From Prevotellaceae bacterium (GTDB lineage Bacteria; Bacteroidota; Bacteroidia; Bacteroidales; UBA932), in assembly GCA_031281125.1 (NCBI GenBank), contig JAITFU010000068.1, positions 1 to 34,320 on the forward strand: 34,320 nucleotides of DNA, read 5' to 3'. Below are positions 33,157 to 34,320 of the stretch, piece after piece. Numbering within the stretch: the first letter of the stretch is position 1; each line of letters begins with the position of its first letter. A program made the position numbers and the translations under genes. The notes under the pieces were generated by a model that searched no databases, was not told the origin of the DNA, and saw only the letters and a list, made by a program, of their open reading frames with translations.

Positions 33157-34320
33157 TTATTCGCCTATTTTTTCCCTTTTCCAAACAAAAACAACGTACC
33201 CTAAAATGAGTAGGGTGTGCAGGGATAGTTTTATCCAAAGCGACACAACAGGAAGGAGAAGTGTCCCGCCCCAAATTGCCAATCCAACAACAATATAGCT
33301 TGTTACGCGCCCCCACTGGTACGGTACGCGGTAAAACTTTTGTCCAAGCAGCACGTTCATTCCCAAAATCATGGCATAACTTGCCAAGTGCGCCCAGGCG
33401 GCTGCCATATAACCAAAACGCGGCATAAACAAGATGTTGATAATCAGCGTTACTATCAAACCGGCGCACGTAATGTAAAGGGCATAAGAGGTCTTTTCGG
33501 TGATTTTGTACCAGATGGACAAGTTAAAACTCAACCCCAGCAACACAGCCCCAAAGAGCATGATAGGCACTACGCTAAGCCCTGCCCTAAACGACGGCCC
33601 AATGATCAGCCCAATCACGTCAATGTAGAGCATCACCCCCAAAAAGATCAACATACAAAAAGCGGTGAAGTAGTTTAACACTCTGGCATATAACTGAGTG
33701 CCCTGCTTCTCTTTTGCCTGCGCAAAGAAAAATGGTTCGGCGGCAAAGCGAAACATCTGGATAAAGAGGTTCATCAGCACCGTGATCTTTACTCCCGCCT
33801 GAAAAATCCCCAACTCCGATTGCCACACCTTGCCTGCGGGGGTAAAAAATCGGAATAAAATTCGGTCGCTAAAGTCGTTAAGGATACCCGGAAGGCCTGC
33901 CAACATCAAGGGAAAGGAGTAGAGCATCATCTTTTTCCAAAGTGAGGCATTAAACCCGATCACCCCCTTTTTGCACAGTTGCGGAACAAACAAAAGCAAA
34001 GAGATAAAGCAGCTTAAAAAGATGGCAAAGAGCACATAGCTAAAATCGGGGACGGGAGAGACAAAGCGCAACAATAATGATTGGGGATGATGTTGGAGGT
34101 ACGAAGGCAGCGCTAAGAATAACAGTAGGTTAAATCCTAGTTCGCATGAAATTTTCACCACCTTAAAGAGGGCAAATTGCAACGCCTTATGCGCATAACG
34201 AAGCCGTGCAAAGAGGATCGAGGTAAAGTTATCAATGGCCAAAATAGCGCACAAATAGACTATACACTTACCATACCCCTGATAGCCCAACAGCAAGGCA
34301 AATGAGTTACCAAAAAGTAG
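33157..34320 (-). CDS. Wzx-like polysaccharide flippase, 5' end beyond window
   Basis: The reading frame is open to the window edge (387 codons before the stop), continuing upstream of the track start as [10 protein letters not shown]. The protein has about ten to eleven hydrophobic segments, among them LFALVKV-type, [20 protein letters not shown] and [22 protein letters not shown], the last being typical of the C-terminal part of oligosaccharide flippases of the MATE/MVF superfamily. The conserved stretch [26 protein letters not shown] also fits. It would move lipid-linked glycan units across the inner membrane. The missing N-terminus would add two or three membrane segments. Confidence 0.88.
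   Translation of the reverse strand, partial: LLFGNSFALLLGYQGYGKCIVYLCAILAIDNFTSILFARLRYAHKALQFALFKVVKISCELGFNLLLFLALPSYLQHHPQSLLLRFVSPVPDFSYVLFAIFLSCFISLLLFVPQLCKKGVIGFNASLWKKMMLYSFPLMLAGLPGILNDFSDRILFRFFTPAGKVWQSELGIFQAGVKITVLMNLFIQMFRFAAEPFFFAQAKEKQGTQLYARVLNYFTAFCMLIFLGVMLYIDVIGLIIGPSFRAGLSVVPIMLFGAVLLGLSFNLSIWYKITEKTSYALYITCAGLIVTLIINILFMPRFGYMAAAWAHLASYAMILGMNVLLGQKFYRVPYQWGRVTSYIVVGLAIWGGTLLLPVVSLWIKLSLHTLLILGYVVFVWKREKIGE

Overview
The window looks like a chromosomal segment of a member of the Bacteroidetes, most likely order Bacteroidales. The grounds are: many promoters of the TAnnTTTG (-7) type used by the Bacteroidetes primary sigma factor; the order guaB - parvulin-like lipoprotein - SurA-like PPIase - OstA-like protein; the rpsF-rpsR-rplI trio; a periplasmic NlpC/P60 peptidase next to a dipeptide epimerase; a DUF4831-type protein; and a FISUMP-type lipoprotein. 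I cannot name a species. The window is densely coding: no stretch above about 150 bases lacks a gene. I saw no rRNA, tRNA, CRISPR array, insertion sequence or integrase.

Region by region. (1) 1-7618, all minus strand: NlpC/P60 endopeptidase, Ala-Glu-type dipeptide epimerase, a small hypothetical protein, metH, a HepT/MntA (HEPN/MNT) toxin-antitoxin pair, and metF (cut by the window start). Gaps are 3 to 39 bases. The pair sits between the two methionine-cycle genes with its own promoter. (2) 7709-10115: an AT-rich Type II restriction-modification pair whose endonuclease is a close homologue of HincII (GTYRAC), followed by a secreted M28 peptidase (10123-11763). (3) 11839-18924, plus strand: YhcC-type radical SAM protein, guaB, two parvulin-like periplasmic chaperone genes and a large OstA/LptA-like protein with two 33-bp repeat blocks. 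(4) 19063-19986: lipoprotein with Big_2-like and FISUMP-like domains. (5) 19990-23495, minus: rpsF-rpsR-rplI-glyA-amidohydrolase operon. (6) 23594-27106, minus: DUF4831-like protein and pepD, preceded by an LpxL/HtrB-type acyltransferase. (7) 27201-29773, plus: POT peptide transporter and GT2 glycosyltransferase. (8) 29848-34320, minus: a Fic protein with an AbiEi-like N-terminal winged helix and three operator-like repeats upstream, then murF, dut and a Wzx-like flippase cut by the window end.

Together the core genes cover envelope building and turnover (NlpC/P60, epimerase, SurA-like, OstA-like, LpxL, MurF, flippase), one-carbon and methionine metabolism (metH, metF, glyA), nucleotides (guaB, dut), peptide use (POT, pepD, M28) and translation. 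Three accessory conflict modules are placed between housekeeping genes: HepT/MntA, the HincII-like system, and the Fic/AbiEi-like fusion. The most novel-looking signal is the Fic fusion with its triple GGAAAAAATTCC repeat around its promoter. The rest is mostly ordinary conserved gene content.
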